A stretch of 5,861 nucleotides of DNA from Fusobacterium sp. (GCA_019410665.1 DXSD01000107.1:1-5861); one strand, 5' to 3'; counted from the stretch's first letter, positions 1 through 5,795 are shown. The notes: generated by a model from the letters alone, not told the origin. Numbers and translations: made by a program.

Positions 1-187
1 AGTGCTTACGCAATGCTCATTACAGTAAAATTTTTTCCTTTTCCTTTACTCTTTGATTATCCCAATTTCAATTTAAGAAATTTATTAGGAAGATAAAAAA
101 GCAGGAATGATAAAATTTTTTGAACAAAAGTTGTTATTAATTTTTATAAATACTATAACGATTCAACTCTCCATTTTAAGCTGTTTT

Positions 188-208
188 TAATATATAAATT
201 ATATATTA
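188..208. repeat. AT-only 21-bp perfect palindrome upstream of the nuclease gene
   Basis: The arms TAATATATAA (188-197) and TTATATATTA (199-208) are exact reverse complements around a single A at 198. The right arm overlaps the first two bases of the proposed -35 box, a position suited to an operator. The sequence is pure A/T and partly an alternating TA run in a very AT-rich spacer, so chance is a real alternative. No regulator gene lies next to it. Confidence 0.4.
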
Positions 209-235
209 GACAGAGAGATAGTTTAGGAATATAAT
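207..235 (+). promoter_or_regulatory. Predicted sigma-70-type promoter for the nuclease-led plus-strand operon
   Basis: A -35 box TAGACA (207-212, 5 of 6 to TTGACA) is followed by a 17-nt spacer and a perfect -10 box TATAAT (230-235). Transcription would start near 242, leaving a leader of only about 18 nt that contains the ribosome binding site. A weaker alternative is TTGTTA (131-136), 17 nt, TATAAC (154-159). Bases 1-187 otherwise show no supported gene or RNA. Confidence 0.6.
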
Positions 236-259
236 TGAAAAAAATAGGAGGGGCGATGT

Positions 260-1345
260 ATGAATAAACCAAATTTATTTGATTTTGCAACAAGTGAACT
301 TTCCCAAGATGCTTTTTTATGTTATCTTTTTAGTTATGTGAAGGAAGAATATAGAGAAAATATAAAGGAATATGAATTTGCAAATTTTATTTTAAAAGAA
401 TTATTAAAAAAATGTAATTTAGAAAATTTAAATATAAAAAGTTTAGAGATAAAAAAGCAGTTTTATGGAATTGATATTTTATTAATAGTTAATGAAAAAA
501 ATTTTATAATTATTGAAGATAAAACTAATACTAATGAAAGAGAAAAGCAATTAGAAAGATATAAAAATAAAATAAAACAGTATTTTTCTGAAAAAGGGAT
601 AGAAAATTTAAAAACTGTTTACTATAAAACAGGAGATGAACCTCTAAATAATATTAAATTAAAGAGAGAATATGTTGATTGCGTCTTAATGAGAGAAGAT
701 ATTTTAAGTTTAATGGAAAAATATGAGGGAAATAATATTATAATTAATGATTATATTGATAATTTAAAAAATATTCAAAAAAGTAGAGAAAATTTTAAAA
801 ATAAAGATTTGAGAAGTGAAATTTTAAACTGGAATGAGATACATGGATTCTATAATGCTTTGGATAAAGAATTTGAAAAAGGGATATTACCAGAAGGAGT
901 AAATTTTAATTGGGAATATGTGGCTAATCCAAAAGGAGGATTTATGAGTTACTTTTTCCCAGCACTTTTAAACTTTAAAACTTTTAGTATTTATTCTCAA
1001 ATTGAAGCAAGTGTGGTGGAGTATGATGATAATTTAAGTGATAATAAATTATCTTTGAATAAAGAAAGATTGAAGTATGTAGTTAAAATCCATAGTTATA
1101 ATAAAGATAGCAAATTACTTTATCCCATTTATAATATTTTTAAAAATGAGTGGAAAGAGAAATTTAATATAAAAAAAATAAAAAGATTTGGACATGGTTA
1201 TACTATGAGTATTTTGACAATTGAGGAATATCTTTCTCTAAATGAAAATGGAAATATAAATGTTAAAGAAACAGCTTTAAATATTGTAAATTTTATAAAA
1301 GAGATACAGGAACTAAAAGAAAAATTTAAAGATTTAGAAAAATAA
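260..1345 (+). CDS. PD-(D/E)XK nuclease superfamily protein (PDDEXK_4-like)
   Basis: Predicted metal-dependent DNA-cleaving protein of the PD-(D/E)XK superfamily; the substrate is unknown. The core is in the first ~125 residues. The N-terminal FATSELSQDAFL segment (residues 9-20) is typical of the PDDEXK_4 (PF14281-like) group. Asp72 (in YGIDILL) followed by Glu86-Asp87-Lys88 (in FIIIEDKT) gives the D...ExK active site on adjacent beta strands. Gln97 and Tyr101 (QLERY) resemble the Q-x3-Y helix motif of RecB-like nucleases. Residues ~185-361 form a second part that I do not recognise. The start is set by AGGAGGGG at 246-253, 6 nt upstream; an overlapping ATG at 256 is out of frame and stops after three codons. 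The coding DNA is extremely AT-rich (7 G/C in the 60 bases 361-420), more so than its neighbours, which suggests acquisition by transfer. The metallopeptidase gene follows after 20 nt. A defence role is possible but unproven. Confidence 0.8.
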   Translation: MNKPNLFDFATSELSQDAFLCYLFSYVKEEYRENIKEYEFANFILKELLKKCNLENLNIKSLEIKKQFYGIDILLIVNEKNFIIIEDKTNTNEREKQLERYKNKIKQYFSEKGIENLKTVYYKTGDEPLNNIKLKREYVDCVLMREDILSLMEKYEGNNIIINDYIDNLKNIQKSRENFKNKDLRSEILNWNEIHGFYNALDKEFEKGILPEGVNFNWEYVANPKGGFMSYFFPALLNFKTFSIYSQIEASVVEYDDNLSDNKLSLNKERLKYVVKIHSYNKDSKLLYPIYNIFKNEWKEKFNIKKIKRFGHGYTMSILTIEEYLSLNENGNINVKETALNIVNFIKEIQELKEKFKDLEK

Positions 1346-1365
1346 TATTATATTTAGAGGAATAT

Positions 1366-2025
1366 ATGGAGATAAAAATAACTAGAAAGAGAATAAAAAA
1401 TATAATAATAAAGGTAGATGAAGAGGGGGAGGTGCTAATTTCTGCCCCTCTTAAAGTACCTAAATCATATATTGAGAATCTACTTAAAGAGAAGGAAGAG
1501 TGGATTAGAGAGAAAATAGCTTTGATTCAAAGGAGAAAAGAGAGAGTATCAACCTATGATGCGGGAGAAAAATTTTTATATTTAGGGAAAGAGTATCTCA
1601 TTGAAATAAAAAGAGATTTACAAGAGGGATGTCAACTACTAGAGGATAGATTTATAATATCTTTAAAAGAGAATAGTTTAGAAAAAAGAAAGAGATTAAT
1701 TGATAATTGGATCTGTGAAAATTTTTATCCCTATGTTGTAGAGTTAACTATGAGTTTAGGAGAGAAGATAGGTTATACTCCAATTAAGATAAGATTTAGA
1801 GATATGAAAACTAGATGGGGTTCTTGTAACACTATGAAAAAAAGTATAACTTATAATCATCAACTGTATAAAAAACCTATAAAAGCAGTGGAATATGTGG
1901 TTTTACATGAGTTATCACATATTCCCCATCCCCATCATCAAAGAGAGTTTTGGGAATTTTTAGAGAGATATATGCCAGATTGGAAAAGTAGAAGAAAACT
2001 TTTAAAGGAGTCAAAAGATGAATAG
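1366..2025 (+). CDS. YgjP/DUF45-type zinc metallopeptidase (M48-like, SprT-related)
   Basis: Predicted cytoplasmic zinc metallohydrolase of the YgjP-like family (PF01863). Zinc ligands are seen in H181-E-L-S-H185 and, ten residues after the first His, H191 just before REFW; Glu182 would be the catalytic base. The family signature MKTRWGSC is at residues 147-154, and the usual ending FLERYMPDW at 198-206. At 219 aa the length is normal for a complete member. Residues 1-~65 are the basic N-terminal region common in the family. The usual NHS after the zinc motif is replaced by HHQ, which gives a locally His-rich stretch (HPHHQ, 188-192). AGAGG at 1356-1360 sits 5 nt before the ATG. The last 8 nt overlap the next gene. 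Family members are often found beside type I restriction genes, and here a nuclease gene precedes it. Physiological substrates are unknown. Confidence 0.88.
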   Translation: MEIKITRKRIKNIIIKVDEEGEVLISAPLKVPKSYIENLLKEKEEWIREKIALIQRRKERVSTYDAGEKFLYLGKEYLIEIKRDLQEGCQLLEDRFIISLKENSLEKRKRLIDNWICENFYPYVVELTMSLGEKIGYTPIKIRFRDMKTRWGSCNTMKKSITYNHQLYKKPIKAVEYVVLHELSHIPHPHHQREFWEFLERYMPDWKSRRKLLKESKDE

Positions 2026-2896
2026 TCAAATAAAAAGCTTAATATTGATGCTGATTTTAGGAGCAGGAGTGATAGGACTCTATAACTATACTAACAAAAC
2101 TGAGGAAGTAAAAGTTAAAGTGATAAATTCAAGGGATTATTCCTCTACTTTAACTGATAAAGAGAGAGCTAAGTTAGATGGAGTTACTTCAGCTTCTATT
2201 GTAATTCCTAACTATATTTCAGAATACATACCTAAGGGATTTAGTAACTCCAATAAGAAAAAAGCTCTTCTTGTAGTAGGAGAACCAAGAAAAAACTCTA
2301 TAATGTATGATATGGTATATACTACTATGAGATATTTGGAGGAGAATGGAATAGAGGTTGAGTTAAGAGATCTATATAACATGAATTGGAATCCAGTACT
2401 TCATCCAGATGAGTTTTATTCTCAAAAGGATGGAATAGGTGCTACTCCAGAAGATGTTCAAAAAGAGCAGGAGTTTATTAAGAGAGCTGATTATATAATT
2501 TTTGCATATCCTAATTGGCACGATACTCCTAATTCAATAGTTAAGGGGTATCAAGAGAGGGTTTTTGCTCAAAAATTTGCTTATGAAGTAGGAGCACAAG
2601 GACATAGAGGACTTTTAAAAGGTAAAGGGATTTTTACTTTAATGAATTGTGGATATCTTGGTGGTGGAAGAGGATTCATAGGTGATGGAGTAGGAATAGA
2701 AGATGAAAAATGGGATAGATATATGAGTGCTTACAAGGTTTTTGATGATGATACTGCTCAATGGTGGGGAGTTGAAAATCTAGGAAGATTTGTAAATGAT
2801 AGATACCCTAAAACAAACTCTCCAGATTATGAAAAAGAGTTAAAAAAACTTAGAGATGATTTAGAAAAATATCTATTTAAAGTTTTTATTAAATAA
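2018..2896 (+). CDS. Membrane-anchored flavodoxin-fold NAD(P)H oxidoreductase
   Basis: Predicted FMN-dependent quinone/NAD(P)H oxidoreductase of the Flavodoxin_2 (MdaB/YwrO-like) group. Residues ~7-22 form one hydrophobic segment (LILMLILGAGVIGLY region) with no lipobox Cys, so it looks like an uncleaved anchor or signal. A linker (~25-80) contains D54-G-V-T-S-A-S60, which resembles the DxxSGAT/S flavinylation motif of FMN_bind domains. The flavodoxin-like domain spans ~81-290: the first strand and phosphate loop are KALLVVGEPRKNS (82-94), ADYIIFAYPNWHDTP (157-171) is the family signature strand and flavin loop, and GYQERVF follows at 177-183. Soluble family members are ~180-200 aa, so the ~80-residue N-terminal extension is the unusual part. 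AAAGGAG at 2004-2010 precedes the ATG by 7 nt, and the gene starts inside the end of the peptidase gene, implying coupling. It is uncertain whether the catalytic domain faces the cytoplasm or the exterior. Confidence 0.8.
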   Translation: MNSQIKSLILMLILGAGVIGLYNYTNKTEEVKVKVINSRDYSSTLTDKERAKLDGVTSASIVIPNYISEYIPKGFSNSNKKKALLVVGEPRKNSIMYDMVYTTMRYLEENGIEVELRDLYNMNWNPVLHPDEFYSQKDGIGATPEDVQKEQEFIKRADYIIFAYPNWHDTPNSIVKGYQERVFAQKFAYEVGAQGHRGLLKGKGIFTLMNCGYLGGGRGFIGDGVGIEDEKWDRYMSAYKVFDDDTAQWWGVENLGRFVNDRYPKTNSPDYEKELKKLRDDLEKYLFKVFIK

Positions 2897-2959
2897 AAAA
2901 AGAATTGCTTCATGTTCTAAGAAAGCTAATCAACTTCTTGGAATATGGAACAATTCTTT
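2891..2959 (-). terminator. Long hairpin terminator between convergent operons
   Basis: The arms 2899-2923 and 2935-2959 pair along 25 positions around an 11-nt loop (2924-2934). As plus-strand RNA there are three G-U wobbles (2914/2944, 2918/2940, 2910/2948) and one C-A mismatch (2908/2950). Read on the minus strand, the outer arm runs straight into a tract of seven Ts and then ATTT (2891-2901), as expected for intrinsic termination of the five-gene operon ending at 2997. Read on the plus strand, the tract after the stem is only weakly U-rich, but the stem lies 2 nt after the oxidoreductase stop, so it may act in both directions. Confidence 0.75.
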
Positions 2960-2996
2960 GATACTCTTTATTTAATCTAAACTCATTAGTTGAAAA

Positions 2997-3845
2997 TTAC
3001 GAGGTTTTTAATTTTTTAACCAATTCTTCAAAACCAGCATTTTTAAAGAATTCCTTCTCAGCTAAAGAGGGAATTTTTTTATTTTCAATAGCTTTTGCTA
3101 TTTTTTTATCAAAAGAAAGTTTTACATCTACTGTATATCCTCTGTTATTTATAAAATTCTCTATTTGAGAACTAAGCTCACAAGAGAGATCATATTTATT
3201 GATTATAAAATGAGGAGTGAGATGAAATTTTTCCACTAAAGTTACTACTCTTTCTAAATCGTGAAGTCCAGATAGAGTAGGTTCAGTTACAATTATAACC
3301 TCTTTCACACCAGTAAGAGAGCTAATGACATTACAAGCTAATCCAGGGGCACCATCTAAAATGATGAATTCACAACTGTTGAGTTCAGCTAACTTTTTAG
3401 CTTCTTTTCTTACTAAAGAAACTAATTTTCCTGAGTTTTCTTCTCCAGGAAAAAGAGAGGCATGAACCATTGTTCCAAAGTCAGTTTTAGATATAAATAG
3501 CTTACCACTAGGATTATCCACCATTTTAATAGCTCCAACAGGACAGATATATTCACAAACTCCACAACCTTCACATTTTCTAAGATCACCAATGGCATCA
3601 AATTTGCAGAGTTGAAAGCATTTACCACAGTTGATACATTTAGACCTGTCAATAACAGCTTTTTTCATACCAAAGAAATCTTTTTTTGAGATTTCAATAG
3701 GATTAAATAGTATTTTTAAGTTAGGGGCATCCACATCACAATCGCCTATAACAACATTATCGAAATATGGAATTAAAGATGAAGTTATAGTTGTTTTTCC
3801 AGTGCCACCTTTTCCAGAAATAACTAGAATCTCTTTAACTTGCAT
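2997..3845 (-). CDS. MinD-family P-loop ATPase with inserted 2x[4Fe-4S] ferredoxin domain (distal copy)
   Basis: Cytoplasmic ATPase of the COG1149 type, in which a ferredoxin module interrupts a MinD/Mrp fold. The deviant Walker A motif is GKGGTGKTT (11-19, Lys12 and Lys17), the switch-like segment GDCDVDAPN is at 34-42, and Walker B plus the family loop are FIILDGAPG then Cys171 (160-171). The ferredoxin insert has two complete clusters: C70, C73, C76, C80 and C91, C94, C97, C101-Pro. At 282 aa it has full family length. It is the last gene of the minus-strand operon. Its start overlaps the end of the upstream paralogue by 11 nt, with AAAGGTGA-type binding site at 3852-3859. Known relatives sit in ORP (Mo-Cu orange protein) loci of sulfate reducers. 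By inference it couples ATP hydrolysis and electron transfer to assembly or transfer of a metal cluster on the NifX-like neighbours. The exact reaction is not established. Confidence 0.9.
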   Translation of the reverse strand: MQVKEILVISGKGGTGKTTITSSLIPYFDNVVIGDCDVDAPNLKILFNPIEISKKDFFGMKKAVIDRSKCINCGKCFQLCKFDAIGDLRKCEGCGVCEYICPVGAIKMVDNPSGKLFISKTDFGTMVHASLFPGEENSGKLVSLVRKEAKKLAELNSCEFIILDGAPGLACNVISSLTGVKEVIIVTEPTLSGLHDLERVVTLVEKFHLTPHFIINKYDLSCELSSQIENFINNRGYTVDVKLSFDKKIAKAIENKKIPSLAEKEFFKNAGFEELVKKLKTS

Positions 3846-4665
3846 AATTTTTCACCTTTTCTAAAATCTCTTGGAAATTTTTTTTATACTCTGGAAGAAC
3901 CTCTACAACTATTTTTCCTTGAGCATAACACTGAGCTATCTCTTTAGAAAAAGGTAAACTACCAATGATCTCAACAGAGTTTTCTTTGCAGAAATGATTT
4001 ACCTCATTTTCTTCATTATCTAGTTTATTAATTACTACACCAAAGGGAATTTTCATCTCTTGAAGTAGTTCAATTACTAGCTTCATATCACTTAAACCAA
4101 AGGGAGAAGGTTCTGTAACTAAAATAGCGAAATCTATCCCTTCTAGAGCTGAAACAGTATTACATGAAGTTCCAGGAGGACAATCTATAATAGAATTTTC
4201 ATTTTCTATATTTTTATGAAGAGATTTTATTATCTTAACTCCAGACATCTCTCCAATATTCAATCTTCCATAGTAAAATTTAGAATCAAAATAGGTATTT
4301 CCTTTGAAAATTTTTCCGATATCTCTATCTTCCCAAGATATAGCTTGAGCTTTACAAACTAATTCACAACCACCACAACTATGGCAACTTTCTGGAAAGA
4401 CCACTACACGATTTTTAGCAGGGATAATAGCATTAAATTTACAAAAATTACCACACTCTCCACAAAGAGTACATTTTTCCATATTTATTTTTGGAAAGAG
4501 AGTAGATACAGAAAACTCTGTAAAGTCCTTTCCCTTTAAAAAAATATGTGAATTAGGCTCTTCAATATCCGTGTCTATTAAAGTGTAGTTACTAATAAAA
4601 GCTAAGCTGGTACTAAAAGTTGTTTTTCCAGTACCACCTTTTCCACTTAAAACAGCTATTTTCAT
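3835..4665 (-). CDS. MinD-family P-loop ATPase with inserted 2x[4Fe-4S] ferredoxin domain (proximal copy)
   Basis: Paralogue of the following gene with the same architecture. Deviant Walker A GKGGTGKTT is at 8-16 (Lys9, Lys14), the switch-like segment DTDIEEPN at 31-38, and the Walker B region SIIDCPPGTSC at 158-168 with the family Cys168 after the PG. The ferredoxin insert binds two clusters: C65, C68, C71, C75 and C94, C97, C100, C104. No key residue is missing in either copy, so both should be active ATPases. The pair may form a heterodimer (inference from tandem arrangement). The start is fixed by AGGTGA at 4670-4675, which overlaps the stop of the preceding NifX-like gene; the gap is 8 nt. 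Its end overlaps the next ATPase gene by 11 nt, which suggests translational coupling and fixed stoichiometry. The role is inferred to be cluster assembly for the two small upstream proteins. Confidence 0.9.
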   Translation of the reverse strand: MKIAVLSGKGGTGKTTFSTSLAFISNYTLIDTDIEEPNSHIFLKGKDFTEFSVSTLFPKINMEKCTLCGECGNFCKFNAIIPAKNRVVVFPESCHSCGGCELVCKAQAISWEDRDIGKIFKGNTYFDSKFYYGRLNIGEMSGVKIIKSLHKNIENENSIIDCPPGTSCNTVSALEGIDFAILVTEPSPFGLSDMKLVIELLQEMKIPFGVVINKLDNEENEVNHFCKENSVEIIGSLPFSKEIAQCYAQGKIVVEVLPEYKKNFQEILEKVKNYAS

Positions 4666-4673
4666 AATTTCAC

Positions 4674-5045
4674 CTATGCCATTCTTAAACCAGAATTTTC
4701 AGAAGAGAAGTTATATTTTTTTAAATTATTTTGAGAGTACTCTTCTAGTAAATTTTCAACAGTTGTAGGATTTTCAACTTTATAAACAGGAATATCAAAT
4801 TCTTTAATAAGAGTTTCAGCTTTAGGTCCTATCTCTCCAGCTATTATTATTCCTTCAACTCCAAGTTGAGCAAGTTTTTTGACAACTTTTATTCCAGCAC
4901 CTGTAACTTCCTCTTTAGCATCATTTTCTATAATTTCATACTCTTTTGTTTCACTATCTATTATTAAAAAATAACTAGCTCTTCCAAATCTCTTATCAAT
5001 TTTTGAATTATAGTTATTCTCTTCTAACCCTATTGCAAGTTTCAT
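4674..5045 (-). CDS. NifX/MTH1175-like metal-cluster-binding protein lacking Cys and His
   Basis: Small single-domain protein of the dinitrogenase iron-molybdenum cofactor-binding family (PF02579; RNase H-like fold), 123 aa. Family marks are MKLAIGL at the N-terminus, RFGRASYF (19-26), TGAGIKVVKKL (48-58) and IIIAGEIGPKA (66-76). Residues ~103-123 are a polar tail. The protein contains no cysteine and no histidine. If it binds a cluster, it must do so without these ligands, as reported for the non-covalently bound Mo-Cu cluster of orange protein. It lies 17 nt after the other NifX-like gene, with TAGGGGGT at 5051-5058, and 8 nt before the ATPase pair. It could instead be a partner or scaffold for its Cys/His-rich neighbour. 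No nitrogenase gene is present, so a nitrogen-fixation role is unlikely. Confidence 0.85.
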   Translation of the reverse strand: MKLAIGLEENNYNSKIDKRFGRASYFLIIDSETKEYEIIENDAKEEVTGAGIKVVKKLAQLGVEGIIIAGEIGPKAETLIKEFDIPVYKVENPTTVENLLEEYSQNNLKKYNFSSENSGLRMA

Positions 5046-5062
5046 AAAGATACCCCCTAATA

Positions 5063-5440
5063 TTAATGCTCACATTTATGATCTTCATCATGATGATGGT
5101 GAGCACAAGCTGAACCTTTAGAGTAAAGCTCTCCCTCTAGAAAAACCTTTAGAACAGCAGCAATATTTCCACTAGCTCCTAAAATTACTTGTCCACCATT
5201 TTCTTTTATCATATCAATAGCTCTTTGTCCCATTCCACCAGTGATAACTACATCAATTCCATGAGAGGCAATGAATTTAGGAAATACTCCTGGAGCATGT
5301 TCTGGAGCCTCTAAAACCTCTCTATTAGTAATAATTCCATTTTCTATTGAAAAAACTACGAATTTAGCACAATGTCCAAAATGTTCCTCTACATTTACTT
5401 CATCATTTGTTGGAAATCCCACTTTTAAAAATTTACTCAT
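5063..5440 (-). CDS. NifX/MTH1175-like metal-cluster-binding protein with Cys/His-rich C-terminal tail
   Basis: Predicted 125-aa member of the same family (PF02579), resembling archaeal MTH1175 and Mo-Cu orange protein. Numbered from the start chosen here, it shows LKVGFPTNDE (5-14), EHFGHCAKF (19-27, with Cys24), DVVITGGMGQRAIDM (63-77) and GASGNIAAVL (88-97), the usual conserved loops. It ends in a tail unlike its neighbour: Cys112, His114-117, His121, Cys123 and His125, a likely metal-binding or metal-storage extension. The ATG at 5440 is preferred over the ATG at 5449: the AGGAG site at 5450-5454 is 9 nt from the former but touches the latter, and the family begins near this Met. With this start the gene overlaps the DUF134 gene by 8 nt. 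It probably carries or receives a metal-sulfur cluster handled by the two downstream ATPases (inference). Confidence 0.85.
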   Translation of the reverse strand: MSKFLKVGFPTNDEVNVEEHFGHCAKFVVFSIENGIITNREVLEAPEHAPGVFPKFIASHGIDVVITGGMGQRAIDMIKENGGQVILGASGNIAAVLKVFLEGELYSKGSACAHHHHDEDHKCEH

Positions 5441-5729
5441 AAATATCATCTCCTGTATTTTTTAATTTTATAGCTTTTTGATGTAATAACCCCTCTAGTA
5501 TTTTTTTTCTTCCAGAAATAAGAAGCCTTTGTACCGTTCCTCTTGAAATTTTCATAAGTTCAGCTGCTTCTATTTGACTTTTTCCTTCATAATCACAAAG
5601 TCTGATAGCTTCTAATTCATCTATATCAACTGAAATTATCTCCATCTCAGATAGAGGAATTCCAGTAGGTTTAAAAATAACTTCATTTTCTAAAATACGG
5701 CAACATCTTTGTTTTTTACATCTTGGCAT
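5433..5729 (-). CDS. DUF134 family helix-turn-helix protein, probable operon regulator
   Basis: 98-aa DUF134 (PF02001) protein, a family with a sigma-70 region 4-like helix-turn-helix usually found beside MTH1175/NifX-like genes. It opens MPRCKKQRCC, matching the usual MPRPKK start, then VDIDELEAIRLCDYEGKSQI (34-53) and the helix-turn-helix EAAELMKISRGTVQRLLISG (54-73). Four cysteines (4, 9, 10 and 45) could allow metal, Fe-S or redox sensing, but no ligand set is proven. AGGAGG at 5735-5740 lies 5 nt before the ATG. It is the first gene of the operon and lies directly downstream of a perfect 16-bp palindrome over the predicted transcription start, so autoregulation is a reasonable inference. 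The next gene begins inside its last codons, implying translational coupling. Confidence 0.9.
   Translation of the reverse strand: MPRCKKQRCCRILENEVIFKPTGIPLSEMEIISVDIDELEAIRLCDYEGKSQIEAAELMKISRGTVQRLLISGRKKILEGLLHQKAIKLKNTGDDIYE
5450..5454 (-). promoter_or_regulatory. Ribosome binding site deciding the start of the His-tailed NifX-like gene
   Basis: On the minus strand this reads AGGAG within the last codons of the DUF134 gene. The ATG at 5449 follows with zero spacing and cannot use it efficiently. The ATG at 5440 lies 9 nt away and gives a normal family N-terminus, so the shorter protein is preferred. Confidence 0.7.
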
Positions 5730-5746
5730 AAAATCCTCCTAATATT

Positions 5747-5762
5747 TTGTGCATATGCACAA
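5747..5762. promoter_or_regulatory. Perfect 16-bp palindrome over the predicted transcription start, likely operator
   Basis: TTGTGCATATGCACAA is an exact palindrome and includes more G/C than the surrounding AT-rich leader. It begins 4 nt after the -10 box and covers about -2 to +14 of the predicted transcript, where a bound protein would block initiation. The DUF134 product encoded immediately downstream is the obvious candidate binder, but this is inference. Transcribed, it could also form a 6-bp hairpin (TTGTGC/GCACAA) at the 5' end of the mRNA, just ahead of the ribosome binding site. Confidence 0.65.
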
Positions 5763-5766
5763 TTTG

Positions 5767-5795
5767 ATTTTACTCCTATTAAAGTTTTTTGTCAA
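5767..5795 (-). promoter_or_regulatory. Strong sigma-70-type promoter of the five-gene minus-strand operon
   Basis: On the minus strand, a perfect -35 box TTGACA (5790-5795) is followed by a 17-nt spacer and a -10 box TAAAAT (5767-5772, 5 of 6 to consensus). Transcription should begin around 5760, inside the palindrome at 5747-5762, about 30 nt before the DUF134 ATG. The spacing suggests sigma-70 control, unlike the sigma-54 control reported for the Desulfovibrio orp operons. Confidence 0.8.

Noticed and set aside
1..96. Plus-strand frame open from the window edge to a TAA at 94-96 (31 codons, hydrophobic), possibly the end of an upstream gene.
   Set aside because: The strand is pyrimidine-rich, unlike the purine-rich coding strands here. 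No family is recognisable, and an open frame of this length is not decisive.
3422..3864. Additional ORFs at 3422-3652 (minus) and 3631-3864 (plus) overlapping the distal ATPase gene.
   Set aside because: They lie in other frames of a gene with intact Walker and ferredoxin motifs. No family features or proper start signals support them.
5441..5449. Upstream ATG giving three extra residues (MIF) on the His-tailed NifX-like protein.
   Set aside because: The AGGAG site touches this ATG with no spacing; the ATG at 5440 has proper spacing and fits the family.
2997..5449. Nitrogen-fixation locus, suggested by NifX-like proteins and MinD/NifH-like P-loops.
   Set aside because: No nifHDK, nifB radical-SAM or nifEN genes are present. 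The P-loop proteins have an inserted ferredoxin domain of the COG1149 type rather than NifH architecture.
5271..5465. Plus-strand ORF opposite the His-tailed NifX-like gene.
   Set aside because: It is antisense to a well-supported family member and has no recognisable features; it is a shadow frame.
5716..5754. Possible 12-codon leader peptide starting at the ATG inside the palindrome, out of frame with DUF134.
   Set aside because: The nearest AGGAG (5773-5777) is 18 nt away and upstream of the predicted transcription start, so it would not be in the mRNA.
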